A stretch of DNA of 6,766 nucleotides from NCBI GenBank assembly GCA_021816665.1, contig JAKAXI010000103.1, positions 1-6,766 of the forward strand, written 5' to 3'. The notes below the pieces were generated by a model. The model made no database searches. It was not told the origin of the DNA and was given only the letters and a program-made list of their open reading frames with translations. Shown here piece by piece: positions 5,495-6,766 of this stretch. The translations under genes and the position numbers were made by a program. The stretch is from Bacillota bacterium (GTDB lineage Bacteria; Bacillota; Bacilli; Alicyclobacillales; Alicyclobacillaceae). The first letter of the stretch is position 1, and every line of letters begins with the position of its first letter.

Positions 5495-5881
5495 TTGCAC
5501 ATTTTGCAGATGGTAGGTGTCGGGCTCTCCGCAACTACACTTGCTGCCCTATTGCGCACAAAAGCACCGCAGTTCGCCATGATGGTCGCTTTCGTCGCCG
5601 GTATCGCGCTGTTGTTGATGGTGTTGAACAGTATGGACAGCGTAATTCAGACCCTCACGCAGTTGGCTGAGGCAGCGAAACTGGACCGCAACTTCCTCGC
5701 CACCGTGCTGCGCATTATTGGCATTGCGTACATTGTCGAATTCGCTGCACAGCTTGCACGCGACGCTGGTGAGGGTGCATTGGCGAGCAAAATCGAACTC
5801 GCTGGAAAGGTGGGTATTGTCGTGTTGGCAATCCCCATTGTGACGGATGTAATTCAGGCGTTAGTGCACCTGCTTCCGTGA
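5495..5881 (+). CDS. spoIIIAD: Stage III sporulation protein AD
   Basis: The product of 128 residues (about 133 in B. subtilis) is an integral membrane protein of the SpoIIIA complex. Hydrophobic segments lie at about 6-20, 28-45, 72-83 and 104-120. The best conserved part is IIGIAYIVEFAAQLARDAG followed by EGALASKIELAGK (about 74-105), a signature of this family. The start is uncertain. TTG 5495 has AGGTGG (5484-5489) 5 nt upstream and gives the expected N-terminus MHILQMVGVGL. GTG 5486, directly after the spoIIIAC stop, would add three residues but has no ribosome-binding site of its own. Either way translation is closely linked to spoIIIAC. Confidence 0.92.
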   Translation: MHILQMVGVGLSATTLAALLRTKAPQFAMMVAFVAGIALLLMVLNSMDSVIQTLTQLAEAAKLDRNFLATVLRIIGIAYIVEFAAQLARDAGEGALASKIELAGKVGIVVLAIPIVTDVIQALVHLLP

Positions 5882-5916
5882 GCCGCAGGGACGCTGCGTA
5901 CCGAGGGGGAAACGGG

Positions 5917-6766
5917 GTGCGCATTGTAAAGACTTGGCGATCTGCAATTTCCGCCTGGCTATTGTGTCTCGTTGTTGTGTGCTTCGGTTTCACACTCGGT
6001 ACAAGTGTGGCCTCTGCGCAAACCTCCGCAGGAGCAACGACAGCCGCGACCGTACAACAAGACGCAAATCAACAACTCGATTCGCTGCCTATTGATGCAA
6101 TCAATAAGTTTTGGGACTCGCTGCAGCAGCAGTACGGAGGGTACCTTCCGGACGCAGGCGGCACCAGCTTGGTTCGAGACATCGTCGACAGCGGAGGCGT
6201 GAACCTGCACGGCATCATCCACGGCTTGCTGAAATACCTGTTTGACGCCCTCATCGACAACGCAGCACTACTCGGCGGAGTCATCATGCTGTCCGTGTTT
6301 GCCGCAGTGCTTGAGTCCATGCAGACGGCTTTTGAACAGCAGACGGTTAGTCAGGCCGCTTACGCGATGATCTTTATGGTACTGCTCGTGCTCACAGTGG
6401 GGTCGTTTACGGAAGCCATTGGATACGCCAAACACGCGATTCAGGGGATGAATGACTTCATGCTCGCGAGTGTACCTGTACTGACGGGACTCCTCGCCGC
6501 TTCCGGGGCAATCGCGTCCGCTGCGTTTTTTCATCCGCTCGTTGTGGTAGCTGTCGAGGTGGTGAGCAACGTCGTTTTCATTGTCGTTTTTCCGCTCATT
6601 TTTTTCTCAGCGGTGCTCGACATCGTCAGCGCTCTGTCGCCCAGGTACAAGTTGACGCGACTCGCGGGACTCCTGCGCAGCGGCGGTGCCGCCGTACTGG
6701 GACTGTCAATGAGTGTGTTTTTGGGGATCACGGCAGTCCAAGGCGCAGGTCGCGGCATTGCAGACG
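5917..6766 (+). CDS. spoIIIAE: Stage III sporulation protein AE, C-terminus outside window
   Basis: The frame is open from GTG 5917 to the right edge, giving 283 residues of a protein of about 400 in B. subtilis. GAGGGGGA (5903-5910) is the Shine-Dalgarno, 6 nt upstream. Residues 1-34 look like a signal peptide: basic start MRIVKTWR, hydrophobic core WLLCLVVVCFGFTL, and VASA before Gln35 as a likely signal peptidase I site. A polar region rich in Gln, Ala and Thr follows (35-95), then membrane segments at about 117-135, 147-168, 182-204, 207-238 and 256-275. SpoIIIAE is the large polytopic, permease-like subunit of the SpoIIIA-SpoIIQ channel. A 35-bp gap separates it from spoIIIAD, so it belongs to the same operon. 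The final codon in the window is incomplete, so nothing can be said of the rest. Confidence 0.93.
   Translation, partial: MRIVKTWRSAISAWLLCLVVVCFGFTLGTSVASAQTSAGATTAATVQQDANQQLDSLPIDAINKFWDSLQQQYGGYLPDAGGTSLVRDIVDSGGVNLHGIIHGLLKYLFDALIDNAALLGGVIMLSVFAAVLESMQTAFEQQTVSQAAYAMIFMVLLVLTVGSFTEAIGYAKHAIQGMNDFMLASVPVLTGLLAASGAIASAAFFHPLVVVAVEVVSNVVFIVVFPLIFFSAVLDIVSALSPRYKLTRLAGLLRSGGAAVLGLSMSVFLGITAVQGAGRGIAD

Noticed and set aside
1..6766. A novel defence, mobile or CRISPR-type system.
   Set aside because: No repeat array, transposase, integrase, toxin-antitoxin or nuclease signature was seen; the genes are conserved housekeeping and sporulation genes in standard order.

Overview
The window is a chromosomal segment of an endospore-forming Firmicute. 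By eye it is moderately GC-rich, which would fit the Alicyclobacillaceae or a related Bacillales family, but genus cannot be fixed from this sequence. The gene order aroQ - pepQ/yqhT-like - efp - yqhV - spoIIIAA-AB-AC-AD-AE is, as far as I recall, the order around the spoIIIA locus of Bacillus subtilis. Every one of these products can be recognised from its own motifs.

Layout. On the minus strand at the left edge (570 down to 1, C-terminus cut off) lies a histidine-phosphatase (phosphoglycerate-mutase-like) gene that starts with TTG. It is transcribed divergently from the plus-strand genes, and the two predicted sigma-A-type promoters lie on top of each other (about 610-643). On the plus strand, aroQ (675-1145), an M24 Xaa-Pro aminopeptidase/proline dipeptidase (1142-2224, GTG start overlapping the aroQ stop) and efp (2240-2797) form a compact housekeeping operon. 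It is closed by a strong intrinsic terminator (2829-2866). yqhV (2982-3257), a small DUF2619-type membrane protein, follows as a separate gene.

Between yqhV and spoIIIAA lies a 389-bp stretch with no plus-strand gene. It contains, on the minus strand, a 36-codon ORF (3466-3356) with a near-perfect Shine-Dalgarno and a sequence that reads as one transmembrane helix with a basic tail. I do not recognise it; it is the best candidate for something undescribed here. It is followed by a good sigma-E-like promoter (3590-3619) and a strong Shine-Dalgarno that together place the spoIIIAA start at GTG 3647.

The spoIIIA genes (AA 3647-4711, AB 4708-5223, AC 5282-5485, AD 5495-5881, AE 5917 to the right edge, truncated) encode the mother-cell half of the SpoIIIA-SpoIIQ channel that links mother cell and forespore during engulfment: an ATPase (AA) and membrane components (AB to AE). 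AF, AG and AH would be expected beyond the window.

Apart from the small minus-strand ORF and the arrangement of the promoters, this is an ordinary, conserved region. I saw no mobile element, CRISPR array, tRNA or rRNA.
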